Assembly: GCF_002813445.1 (NCBI RefSeq)
Contig: NZ_PHHD01000001.1
Coordinates: forward strand, 1,364,001-1,428,000
Direction: 5' to 3'
Length of the DNA stretch: 64,000 bases
From: Pseudomonas tolaasii NCPPB 2192
GTDB taxonomy: Bacteria > Pseudomonadota > Gammaproteobacteria > Pseudomonadales > Pseudomonadaceae
Below are positions 9,097 to 16,208 of the stretch, piece by piece. Position 1 is the stretch's first letter, and every line of letters starts with the position of its first letter. Made by a program: the position numbers and the translations under genes. The notes beneath the pieces are model-generated. The model did no database searches and was not told the origin of the DNA. It saw only the letters and a program-made list of their open reading frames with translations.

Positions 9097-10359
9097 ATGC
9101 CCTTTACACGACACACAATCGCACTCGTGATCAGCCTGGCAGCCACCGCTTGCCTCCAACAGGCACAAGCGCGCGCACCGTACAGCCCGCCTGAAAGCTA
9201 CGATTTGTTCGATGAGGATTGGCTGTACACGCCGACCACCCAGGCCGCTCCCATCGACGGTTCGCTCACCCCCAAAGCCACCACCCACAATGGTCTGCAA
9301 GCCGCGCGAGTGCTTGAACCGGCGCTGAGCCGGCTGCTGCAATCGGGCCAATTGAGTTCAGAGCAAATCAAACGCCTGGAAAAAATGGCTGCTCAACTCA
9401 ATCAACAACCCGGCGGAATGGGCGCCGCCCTCGAACAGCTGGCGGGCAGCCAACACGCCAACCTGGCCGCCGCGACACAAAACACCACCCGGCAAATCGC
9501 CCAGCACTTGCTCTCAACCCTGCGCACACTGCCCGATGACGACGACGGCCATTTCTGGGTGCAAGGCTTGAGCAACGATGGCAGCCTCAAGGCCGGCCCG
9601 AAATACGGCACCCAAGGCCTGATACTAGGCGCCGACTGGGCGCTGGACCACGCCTGGCGGGCGGGCGTGATCGGTGCAAAGTCCACCAGCAAACTGGATG
9701 CGCAACGCTTCGCCGCCGAACTGGACAGCTGGCACCTGGGCGGTTACGCGGTGCGTCGTGACGGCCCGCTGGCCCTGCGCCTGGGCGCGCTCTACAGTAA
9801 CCATGGCGGGCAAAACACGCGCAACGTCGAGCTGCCCGGCCATAAGGACACGCTCAAGAGCACCTATGACGCGTCCAGCCAAACCCTGTTTTCGGAACTG
9901 GGTTACCACCTGGGCGATGCCGACCTGAGCATCGAACCTTTCGCCGGCCTCGGTTACCAGCGCTATCACCGCGACCGCTTCAAGGAAAACGGCGGCATGA
10001 CGGCACTGAATGTCGGCCCGCAAACCCAGCAAAACCTGAGCAGCACCCTCGGCCTGCGCCTGGCCACGGTGTACCGCTTTGACCACCGGATGAGCCTCAC
10101 CCCCCATATCAGCACGAGCTGGAAACACCTGTACGGCAACGTCGACAGCCAGGTGCGCCAGTCCTTCAACCACGCCGCGCTGCGCTCGGACGAGTTCACC
10201 ATCAACGGCACTGCACTCGACCGCAACAGCTTGAATCTGCAGGCCGGGCTGGACCTGGCGCTGTCCACCGAGCACAGCCTGGGCCTGGCGTACAACGCGG
10301 AAAAAGGCAGCCACAGCAGCAGCCATGGCCTGATGGGGCAATGGCAGATGCGCTTCTAA
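9097..10359 (+). CDS. Autotransporter barrel protein with vestigial passenger
   Basis: A 420-residue protein with a signal peptide (cleavage near AQARA). About 90 residues of unrecognised N-terminal sequence follow, then a linker ALEQLAGSQHANLAAAT that aligns with the linker of the upstream autotransporter, then a barrel ending WQMRF. The barrel shares long stretches with its neighbour (for example GADWALD, SLGLGY/SLGLAY and SALDRDSL/TALDRNSL), so the genes look like a tandem duplication. The second copy has lost the beta-helix. An AGAGG ribosome site precedes the ATG. It may display its short N-terminal domain or act as a helper pore; its role is unknown. Confidence 0.88.
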   Translation: MPFTRHTIALVISLAATACLQQAQARAPYSPPESYDLFDEDWLYTPTTQAAPIDGSLTPKATTHNGLQAARVLEPALSRLLQSGQLSSEQIKRLEKMAAQLNQQPGGMGAALEQLAGSQHANLAAATQNTTRQIAQHLLSTLRTLPDDDDGHFWVQGLSNDGSLKAGPKYGTQGLILGADWALDHAWRAGVIGAKSTSKLDAQRFAAELDSWHLGGYAVRRDGPLALRLGALYSNHGGQNTRNVELPGHKDTLKSTYDASSQTLFSELGYHLGDADLSIEPFAGLGYQRYHRDRFKENGGMTALNVGPQTQQNLSSTLGLRLATVYRFDHRMSLTPHISTSWKHLYGNVDSQVRQSFNHAALRSDEFTINGTALDRNSLNLQAGLDLALSTEHSLGLAYNAEKGSHSSSHGLMGQWQMRF

Positions 10360-10377
10360 TCTGGCCAAATCGCGGGC

Positions 10378-10404
10378 AAAAAAAAGGGGGGCACCTGCCC
10401 CCCC
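10378..10404 (-). terminator. Rho-independent terminator of the pycAB transcript
   Basis: Read on the minus strand, a G/C-only inverted repeat (GGGGGG facing CCCCCC with a short loop) is followed by eight T residues. It lies 31 bases after the pycB stop. On the plus strand the A-run precedes the stem, so it ends only the leftward transcript efficiently. Confidence 0.85.
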
Positions 10405-10434
10405 GAGGATTAAGCGGTAGTGTCGAAGGCTGGA

Positions 10435-12243
10435 TCAGCCTTCGATTTCAATCAGGATTTCACCCGGGTTGACCCGGTCGCCCTTGGCCACATGAACGGC
10501 GGTCACCTTGCCGGCAATCGCTGCCTGCACTTCGGTTTCCATCTTCATGGCTTCGGTAATCAGCACGGCCTGGCCGGCCTTGACCACGTCGCCTTCCTTG
10601 ACCAGCACGTCGACGATGTTGCCCGGCATCGCCGTGCTGACATGGCCCGGCGCGGTGGCGTGCTTGCGCTTGCTGCCGCCGCTGCTGACGAATTCGTTGA
10701 GCGGTTCGAACACCACTTCTTCGGGCATGCCGTCGATGGACAGGTAGAAGTGGCGCTTGCCTTCGGCCTTCACGCCGACACCGGTGATGTCCACGCGGTA
10801 GCTTTCACCGTGCACGTCGATGACGAACTCGGTCGGTACGCCTTCGCCACCTGGGCGAGCCACGCCGCCAGCTTCAGGAATCGGCAACAGCACTTCCGGC
10901 GCCAGGGTGCCGGCGTCGCGTTCCTCGAGGAACTTGCGGCCGATGTCCGGGAACATGGCATAGGTCAGCACGTCTTCTTCGGACTTGGCCAACGCGCCGA
11001 TTTCGCCGCGCAGCTTGGTCATTTCCGGCTTGAGCAGGTCAGCCGGGCGCACATCGATCACTTCTTCGCTGCCGATGGCCTGGCGGCGCAGTTTCTCGTT
11101 TACGGTACCCGGCGCCTTGCCGTAGCCGCCTTGCAGGTAGAGCTTCACTTCGTTGGTGATGGTCTTGTAGCGCTCACCGGCCAGCACGTTGAAGAACGCC
11201 TGGGTGCCGACGATCTGCGAGGTCGGGGTGACCAGCGGCGGGAAGCCGAGGTCTTCACGCACACGCGGGATTTCGGCCAGCACTTCGCTCATGCGGTTCA
11301 ACGCGCCCTGCTCTTTGAGCTGGTTGGCCAGGTTGGAGATCATGCCGCCCGGCACCTGGTTGACTTGCACGCGGGTGTCGACGGCGGTGAATTCGCTTTC
11401 GAACTGGTGGTACTTCTTGCGCACGGCGTAGAAGTACAGGCCGATCTCTTGCAGCAGCTCCAGGTCGAGGCCGGTGTCGAATTCGCTGCCTTTGAGAGCG
11501 GCGACCATCGACTCGGTGCCCGGGTGGCTGGTGCCCCAGGCGAAGCTGGAGATGGCTGTGTCGATGTGGTCGGCACCGTTTTCAATGGCCTTGAGCTGGC
11601 ACATCGCGGCCAAGCCGGCGGTGTCATGGGAGTGGATGAAAATCGGCAGGGTCTGCTCGGCTTTCAGCGCCTTGACCAGCTCGCCGGTGGCGTACGGGGT
11701 CAGCAGGCCGGCCATGTCCTTGATCGCGATGGAGTCGCAGCCCATGGATTCCAGTTGCTTGGCCTGGGCCACGAACGCTTCGACGGTGTGCACCGGGCTG
11801 GTGGTGTAGGCGATGGTGCCCTGTGCATGTTTGCCGGCGGCTTTCACCGCCTCGATGGCCACGCGCAGGTTACGCACGTCGTTCATGGCGTCGAAGATGC
11901 GGAACACGTCGATGCCATTCACGGCAGCCTTGGCGACGAAGGCCTTGACCACGTCGTCGCTGTAGTGGCGGTAGCCCAGCAGGTTCTGGCCGCGCAGCAG
12001 CATTTGCAGGCGCGTGTTGGGCAACGCGGCGCGCAGTTTGCGCAGGCGCTCCCACGGGTCTTCTTTCAAAAAGCGCACGCAGGCATCGAAGGTCGCGCCG
12101 CCCCAGACTTCCAGGGACCAGTAGCCGACTTTGTCGAGCTTGTCGCAGATCGGCAGCATGTCGTCGGTGCGCATGCGGGTCGCGAGCAACGATTGGTGGG
12201 CATCGCGCAGGATGGTGTCGGTGACAAAGATTTTCTTGGACAT
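10435..12243 (-). CDS. pycB: Pyruvate carboxylase subunit B (carboxyltransferase plus biotin carrier)
   Basis: A 602-residue protein that moves the carboxyl group from carboxybiotin to pyruvate, giving oxaloacetate for anaplerosis and gluconeogenesis. The carboxyltransferase domain begins with TDTILRDAHQSLLATRMR and contains the metal-site segment HSHDTAG. The conserved PYC/OADA domain follows, and the last 70 residues are a biotinyl domain with the acceptor lysine in EAMKMETEV. The start at 12243 has GAGGAA upstream. It follows pycA by 11 bases in one operon. Related oxaloacetate decarboxylase alpha chains look alike, but pairing with a biotin carboxylase subunit and no membrane subunits indicates pyruvate carboxylase. 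Confidence 0.93.
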   Translation of the reverse strand: MSKKIFVTDTILRDAHQSLLATRMRTDDMLPICDKLDKVGYWSLEVWGGATFDACVRFLKEDPWERLRKLRAALPNTRLQMLLRGQNLLGYRHYSDDVVKAFVAKAAVNGIDVFRIFDAMNDVRNLRVAIEAVKAAGKHAQGTIAYTTSPVHTVEAFVAQAKQLESMGCDSIAIKDMAGLLTPYATGELVKALKAEQTLPIFIHSHDTAGLAAMCQLKAIENGADHIDTAISSFAWGTSHPGTESMVAALKGSEFDTGLDLELLQEIGLYFYAVRKKYHQFESEFTAVDTRVQVNQVPGGMISNLANQLKEQGALNRMSEVLAEIPRVREDLGFPPLVTPTSQIVGTQAFFNVLAGERYKTITNEVKLYLQGGYGKAPGTVNEKLRRQAIGSEEVIDVRPADLLKPEMTKLRGEIGALAKSEEDVLTYAMFPDIGRKFLEERDAGTLAPEVLLPIPEAGGVARPGGEGVPTEFVIDVHGESYRVDITGVGVKAEGKRHFYLSIDGMPEEVVFEPLNEFVSSGGSKRKHATAPGHVSTAMPGNIVDVLVKEGDVVKAGQAVLITEAMKMETEVQAAIAGKVTAVHVAKGDRVNPGEILIEIEG

Positions 12244-12254
12244 TGTTGTATTCC

Positions 12255-13670
12255 TCACAGGCCTGCGTGGGCGGCGATGGCGGCGGCGATGGCCAGGGCC
12301 AGCTCTTCGGGTTTGCGCTTGATCGAGTAATTGGTCAGCTCAGGATGGCTTTCCACAAAGCTTGTATTGAACTGGCCGCTGCGGAATTCCGGGTTGCGCA
12401 GGATTTCCTGGTAATAGGCGGCGGTGGTCTTCACGCCTTGCAGGCGCATGTCGTCCAGGGCACGCAGGCCGCGGTCCATGGCTTCTTCCCAGGTCAACGC
12501 CCACACCACCAGTTTCAGGCACATGGAGTCGTAGAACGGCGGGATGGTGTAACCGGTGTAGATCGCCGTGTCGGTGCGCACGCCGGGGCCGCCGGGCGCG
12601 TAATAACGGGTGATCTTGCCGAAGCTCGGCAGGAAGTTGTTCTTCGGGTCTTCGGCGTTGATGCGGAACTGCAACGCGAAACCCCGGTGCTGAATGTCTT
12701 CCTGTTTCACCGACAGCGGCAGGCCCGAGGCGATGCGAATCTGCTCGCGCACGATGTCGATGCCGGTAATTTCTTCGGTGATGGTGTGTTCCACCTGCAC
12801 GCGGGTATTCATCTCCATGAAGTAAACCTCGCCCTCGGCGAGCAGGAACTCCACGGTACCGGCGTTCTCGTAGCCCACAGCCTTGGCCGCGCGCACCGAC
12901 AGGTCGCCGATGTAGGCGCGCTGTTCCGGGGTCAGCTGCGGGCTTGGGGCGATTTCGATGAGCTTCTGGTTACGACGCTGAATCGAGCAATCGCGCTCGA
13001 ACAGGTGCACCACGTTGCCGAAGCTGTCGCCGAGGATCTGCGCCTCGATGTGCTTGGGGTTGACGATGCATTTTTCCAGGAACACTTCCGCCGAACCGAA
13101 CGCCTTGGTGGCCTCGGAAATCACGCGGGGGAAGGCTTGTTCGAGTTCTTCGCGGCTGTTGCAACGGCGAATGCCACGCCCGCCGCCACCCGAGGTGGCC
13201 TTGAGCATCACCGGATAACCAATGCGGTCGCCTTCAGTCAGGGCTTCATGGATATCGGCGACGTTGCCTTCGGTGCCGGGGGTGACCGGCACGCCAGCCT
13301 TGATCATGCTGCGGCGCGCTTCGGTCTTGTCGCCCATGCGGCGGATGACTTCAGCGGACGGACCAATGAACTTGATTCCACGTTCGGCGCAGATATCTGC
13401 CAGTTCGGCGTTTTCCGACAGGAAACCGTACCCCGGGTGCAACGCGTCACAACCGGTTTCCACGGCCAGGTTCACCAGCTTGCGCGGGTTCAGATAGCCG
13501 GCCAGTGGCTCGGCGCCAATGCTGTGGGCTTCGTCGGCACGTTTGACGTGCAGCGCATGGCGGTCGGCGTCGGAAAAGACCGCGACCGAGCGAATGCCCA
13601 TCTCGGCGCAGGCACGCACGATTCGTACGGCAATTTCACCACGGTTGGCGATCAGGATCTTTTTTATCAC
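12255..13670 (-). CDS. pycA: Pyruvate carboxylase subunit A (biotin carboxylase)
   Basis: A 471-residue ATP-grasp enzyme that carboxylates biotin on PycB using ATP and bicarbonate. The N-terminus (KKILIANRGEIAVRIVRAC) is the biotin-carboxylase fingerprint. The glycine-rich ATP loop is KATSGGGGRGIR and the catalytic region includes FMEMNTRVQVEHTITEEITG. Length matches AccC-type subunits. It is the first gene of the leftward pycA-pycB operon, and the divergent LysR gene pycR starts 196 bases away. This order is the same as in P. aeruginosa PA5437-PA5435. Confidence 0.94.
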   Translation of the reverse strand: MIKKILIANRGEIAVRIVRACAEMGIRSVAVFSDADRHALHVKRADEAHSIGAEPLAGYLNPRKLVNLAVETGCDALHPGYGFLSENAELADICAERGIKFIGPSAEVIRRMGDKTEARRSMIKAGVPVTPGTEGNVADIHEALTEGDRIGYPVMLKATSGGGGRGIRRCNSREELEQAFPRVISEATKAFGSAEVFLEKCIVNPKHIEAQILGDSFGNVVHLFERDCSIQRRNQKLIEIAPSPQLTPEQRAYIGDLSVRAAKAVGYENAGTVEFLLAEGEVYFMEMNTRVQVEHTITEEITGIDIVREQIRIASGLPLSVKQEDIQHRGFALQFRINAEDPKNNFLPSFGKITRYYAPGGPGVRTDTAIYTGYTIPPFYDSMCLKLVVWALTWEEAMDRGLRALDDMRLQGVKTTAAYYQEILRNPEFRSGQFNTSFVESHPELTNYSIKRKPEELALAIAAAIAAHAGL

Positions 13671-13793
13671 TTGGAAATTCCCTTGAGCCGATTGCTGCGT
13701 TCTACGACCTTCTGGATCCGGGTCGGCGCGTGACTAAATGTTTCATGACAGTCGCGAGACACACACTATGCGCACCGCAGGATTAACAAAAAT

Positions 13794-13830
13794 CAATAAT
13801 TATTGGGTCGTGTATAAGCAAAGCCTTATA
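13794..13830. promoter_or_regulatory. Candidate PycR operator region between pycA and pycR
   Basis: Two dyads lie in the divergent promoter gap. CAATAATTATTG at 13794-13805 is a perfect 12-bp palindrome. TATAAG and CTTATA at 13813-13818 and 13825-13830 form an inverted repeat with a 6-base spacer, compatible with the T-N11-A pattern of LysR sites. They lie 37-73 bases upstream of the pycR start. Assignment to PycR is inference from position. Confidence 0.5.
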
Positions 13831-13866
13831 GTTGGCGCAACGGTTGTCGGCAGAAGGGTTTAAATA

Positions 13867-14841
13867 ATGCGTAAGTCATTGATGCGTATGACATTGCGTC
13901 AATTGCAGATTTTCAATGAAGTGTGTGATTTGCGCTCCTACAGCCGCGCCGCCGAGGAAATGTCCCTCACACAACCGGCCGTCAGCCTACAGATTCGTCA
14001 GCTGGAAGAGCTGATCGGGCAACCGCTGTTCGATTACGTCGGCAAAAAGCTCTACATGACCGAAGCCGCCGAAGCCTTGCAACGGGCCAGCCGCGATATC
14101 TTCGGGCGCCTGGAAAACCTCGATATGCAGCTCTCGGACATGCAGGGTTCGCTGCAAGGCCAGCTGAAACTGGCGGTTGAATCCAGCGCCAAATACTTCG
14201 TGCCGCACCTGTTTGCCGCCTTCAAGCGCCAGCACCCGGAGGTGCAATTGCACCTGACCGTAGTCAACCGTGCGCAGGTGATTCGCAGGCTTTCAGACAA
14301 CCGCGATGACCTGGTGATCATGTCCATGGTGCCCCAGGACATGGGCCTGGAATTCCTGCCGTTCCTCAACAACCCGATTGTCGCCGTGGCGCCACCGGAC
14401 CACCCCTTGAGCCTGCAAGGCCCGCTGCGCCTGCAGGATCTTGAACCCTACACGCTGCTGCTGCGCGAACCAGGTTCCGGTACGCGGCTGGCGTGCGAGG
14501 AGTATTTCAAGGAAAAACGCGTGCACTTCACGCAGACGGTGGAAGTGGCCTCGGCCGAGGCGCAGCGTGAGTGTGTGAACGCAGGGTTGGGCGTGGCGTT
14601 GCTGACGCGCCACGCGGTCAACCTGGAGCTGGCCACCGGCGGGCTCAAGGAGCTGCCGGTGGAAGAACTGCCGCTGTACCGCAGTTGGTGCCTGGTGCAA
14701 GCCAAGGCCAAGCGCTTGTCACCGGTGGCCCATGCGTTCCTGGGCTTTATCCGCAGCGAACGGGTGCAGATCAGCGCGCTGGCTGAGCGCTTCGCTGGGC
14801 AGCCACGGGTGCCTGCCAATGGAGTTCCGGGTAGTCACTGA
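13867..14841 (+). CDS. pycR: LysR-family regulator PycR
   Basis: A 324-residue LysR-type regulator. The N-terminal winged helix includes TLRQLQIFNEVCDLRSYSRAAEEMSLTQPAVS and is followed by the linker helix and a two-lobed effector domain resembling the CbbR/CysB group. It is divergent from pycAB, exactly as PA5437 (named PycR) is in P. aeruginosa, where it has been linked to lipid metabolism and virulence. The first ATG gives MRKSLMRM; a start five codons later (13882) is also possible. Its last 71 bases overlap, on the opposite strand, a small gene ending at 14771. Confidence 0.88.
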   Translation: MRKSLMRMTLRQLQIFNEVCDLRSYSRAAEEMSLTQPAVSLQIRQLEELIGQPLFDYVGKKLYMTEAAEALQRASRDIFGRLENLDMQLSDMQGSLQGQLKLAVESSAKYFVPHLFAAFKRQHPEVQLHLTVVNRAQVIRRLSDNRDDLVIMSMVPQDMGLEFLPFLNNPIVAVAPPDHPLSLQGPLRLQDLEPYTLLLREPGSGTRLACEEYFKEKRVHFTQTVEVASAEAQRECVNAGLGVALLTRHAVNLELATGGLKELPVEELPLYRSWCLVQAKAKRLSPVAHAFLGFIRSERVQISALAERFAGQPRVPANGVPGSH

Positions 14842-14968
14842 TGCTCTGGAGCAATTGGCGCTCTTCATAACGGTCTTCGATGGCGCGACGGAACGCCATG
14901 CGGCGCTGGTCTTCCTGCTGACGGCGGGTTTTTACGGCGCTGTTGCTGTCTTCGTAGGGACGGGTCAT
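14771..14968 (-). CDS. PA3496-family small protein
   Basis: A 65-residue basic protein beginning MTRPYEDSNSAVKTRRQQ and continuing with RMAFRRAIEDRYEERQLL, the conserved core of the PA3496 family (described as putative envelope-integrity proteins, function unproven). The start at 14968 is the only ATG that gives this conserved N-terminus; upstream sequence in frame is repeat DNA. It is strongly helical with no signal peptide. The 3' end lies antisense within the last 71 bases of pycR, so both gene ends are constrained together. It is the smallest gene I accept in this region. Confidence 0.8.
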   Translation of the reverse strand: MTRPYEDSNSAVKTRRQQEDQRRMAFRRAIEDRYEERQLLQSISDYPELHWQAPVAAQRSAQPAR

Positions 14969-15068
14969 GTCGAGTCTCCCAATGCGAGTACGGGGAGTAC
15001 AGGATGGGCGCGGGGGATGACGGTTTGGCGGCGCGGGGATGACAGGACGATGAATGTTGCGAAGTTGT

Positions 15069-15170
15069 GATCGTTCCCACGCTCCGCGTGGGGATGCAGC
15101 CCTGGACGCTCCGCGTCCCGCGACGCAGAGCGTCGCAATAGACACTCCCACGCGGAGCGTGGGAGCGATC
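15069..15170. repeat. 100-bp multi-hairpin repeat, type B (copy 1)
   Basis: The element starts GATCGTTCCCACGCTCCGCG and ends with the inverted sequence GCGTGGGAGCGATC. Inside are two further small hairpins (GGACGCTCCGCGTCC, then GACGCAGAGCGTC). Similar elements occur at 21550-21661 and 55751-55863, and a shortened one at 55523-55553. It is unlike the GTGGGAGC REP type in this window. It encodes nothing and lies between rccR and the small PA3496-like gene. Confidence 0.92.
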
Positions 15171-15179
15171 CAATTCAAA

Positions 15180-16046
15180 TCAGTCGTCGAGGGCTTTGAC
15201 GGACTTGGGTGACAACCGCAGGCTGCGCAAGCTGCGCTTCACGCTCTTGAGGTGGTTGACCAGGCTGGGCCCGCGCGCCATGGCTACGCCCATGGCCAGC
15301 ACGTCGATCACCACCAAGTGGGCGATGCGCGAGGTCAACGGCGTATAGATTTCGGTGTCTTCATGCACATCGATCGCCAGGTTGACCGTGGACAGCTCCG
15401 CCAACGGCGTCTGGCTCGGGCACAGCGTGATCAACGACGCGCCGCTCTCACGCACCAGGTTGGCGGTGATGAGCAAGTCCTTGGAGCGCCCGGACTGGGA
15501 AATGCAAATGGCCACGTCGGTGGGCTTCAAGGTCACCGCCGACATCGCCTGCATGTGCGGGTCGCTGTAGGCCGCTGCGGTGAGCAGCAGGCGGAAGAAT
15601 TTGTGCTGGGCATCCGCAGCCACGGCGCCGGACGCACCAAAGCCATAAAACTCGACGCGCTGGGCCTGGGACATCGCCGTGACGGCCTTTTGCAGCTCAA
15701 CCGGGTCGAGCTTTTCGCGCACTTCCATCAGCGTGTGCAGGGTGGTGTCGAAGATTTTCAGGCTGTAGTCGGCGACCGAGTCGTCTTCATGGATCGCAAA
15801 CTGCCCGAAGCTCGCACCGGCGGCCAGGCTCTGGGCCAGCTTGAGTTTCAAGTCCTGGAAACCCGAGCAGCCGATGGCGCGGCAGAAGCGCACGATGGTC
15901 GGCTCACTGATGCCCACGCTGTGGGCCAGGTCGGCCATGGAACTGTGCATCACGGCCGCAGGGTCAAGCAGCACGTGGTCGGCAACCTTGAGTTCCGATT
16001 TGCGTAACAGGTGGCGCGACTGGGCGATATGTTGCAACAGGTTCAA
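15180..16046 (-). CDS. rccR: RpiR-family carbon regulator RccR
   Basis: A 288-residue protein with an N-terminal RpiR helix-turn-helix (MADLAHSVGISEPTIVRFCRA) and a C-terminal SIS sugar-phosphate domain (about residues 120-260). The HexR and RccR paralogues both bind KDPG. Position next to pycR-pycA, as in PA5438, and the shape of the upstream palindrome point to RccR, which in P. fluorescens is known to control pyruvate dehydrogenase, glyoxylate-shunt and gluconeogenic genes. HexR proper normally sits beside zwf, which is absent here. A 19-base operator-like dyad lies 45 bases upstream, suggesting autoregulation. Confidence 0.85.
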   Translation of the reverse strand: MNLLQHIAQSRHLLRKSELKVADHVLLDPAAVMHSSMADLAHSVGISEPTIVRFCRAIGCSGFQDLKLKLAQSLAAGASFGQFAIHEDDSVADYSLKIFDTTLHTLMEVREKLDPVELQKAVTAMSQAQRVEFYGFGASGAVAADAQHKFFRLLLTAAAYSDPHMQAMSAVTLKPTDVAICISQSGRSKDLLITANLVRESGASLITLCPSQTPLAELSTVNLAIDVHEDTEIYTPLTSRIAHLVVIDVLAMGVAMARGPSLVNHLKSVKRSLRSLRLSPKSVKALDD

Positions 16047-16090
16047 AGGGCAGGACTCTTGTTATTGGCAGACGCCAGGGATGTAGCAAG

Positions 16091-16109
16091 CTTGTAGTTA
16101 TACTACAAG
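16091..16109. promoter_or_regulatory. Palindromic operator upstream of rccR
   Basis: CTTGTAGT and ACTACAAG form a perfect 8-base inverted repeat with a 3-base centre (TAT). It lies 45-63 bases before the rccR start codon, where an autoregulated promoter would be expected. RpiR-type carbon regulators bind palindromes with TTGT...ACAA ends, which fits. That RccR itself binds here is inference. Confidence 0.72.
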
Positions 16110-16208
16110 AATTGCCGTTTTGCCCGTCCGATGCATCACTAAATCGCCCGGATGCCCTCTGATTCAGCGGGCAGGCGCCATGTAGCCACAAAGGCGCCCC
16201 GGCCGGCC

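Noticed and set aside
6054..9146. Long minus-strand open frame opposite the first autotransporter
   Set aside because: It mirrors repetitive beta-helix codons. The opposite strand has a signal peptide, linker and barrel, while this frame has none and crosses the gap between genes.
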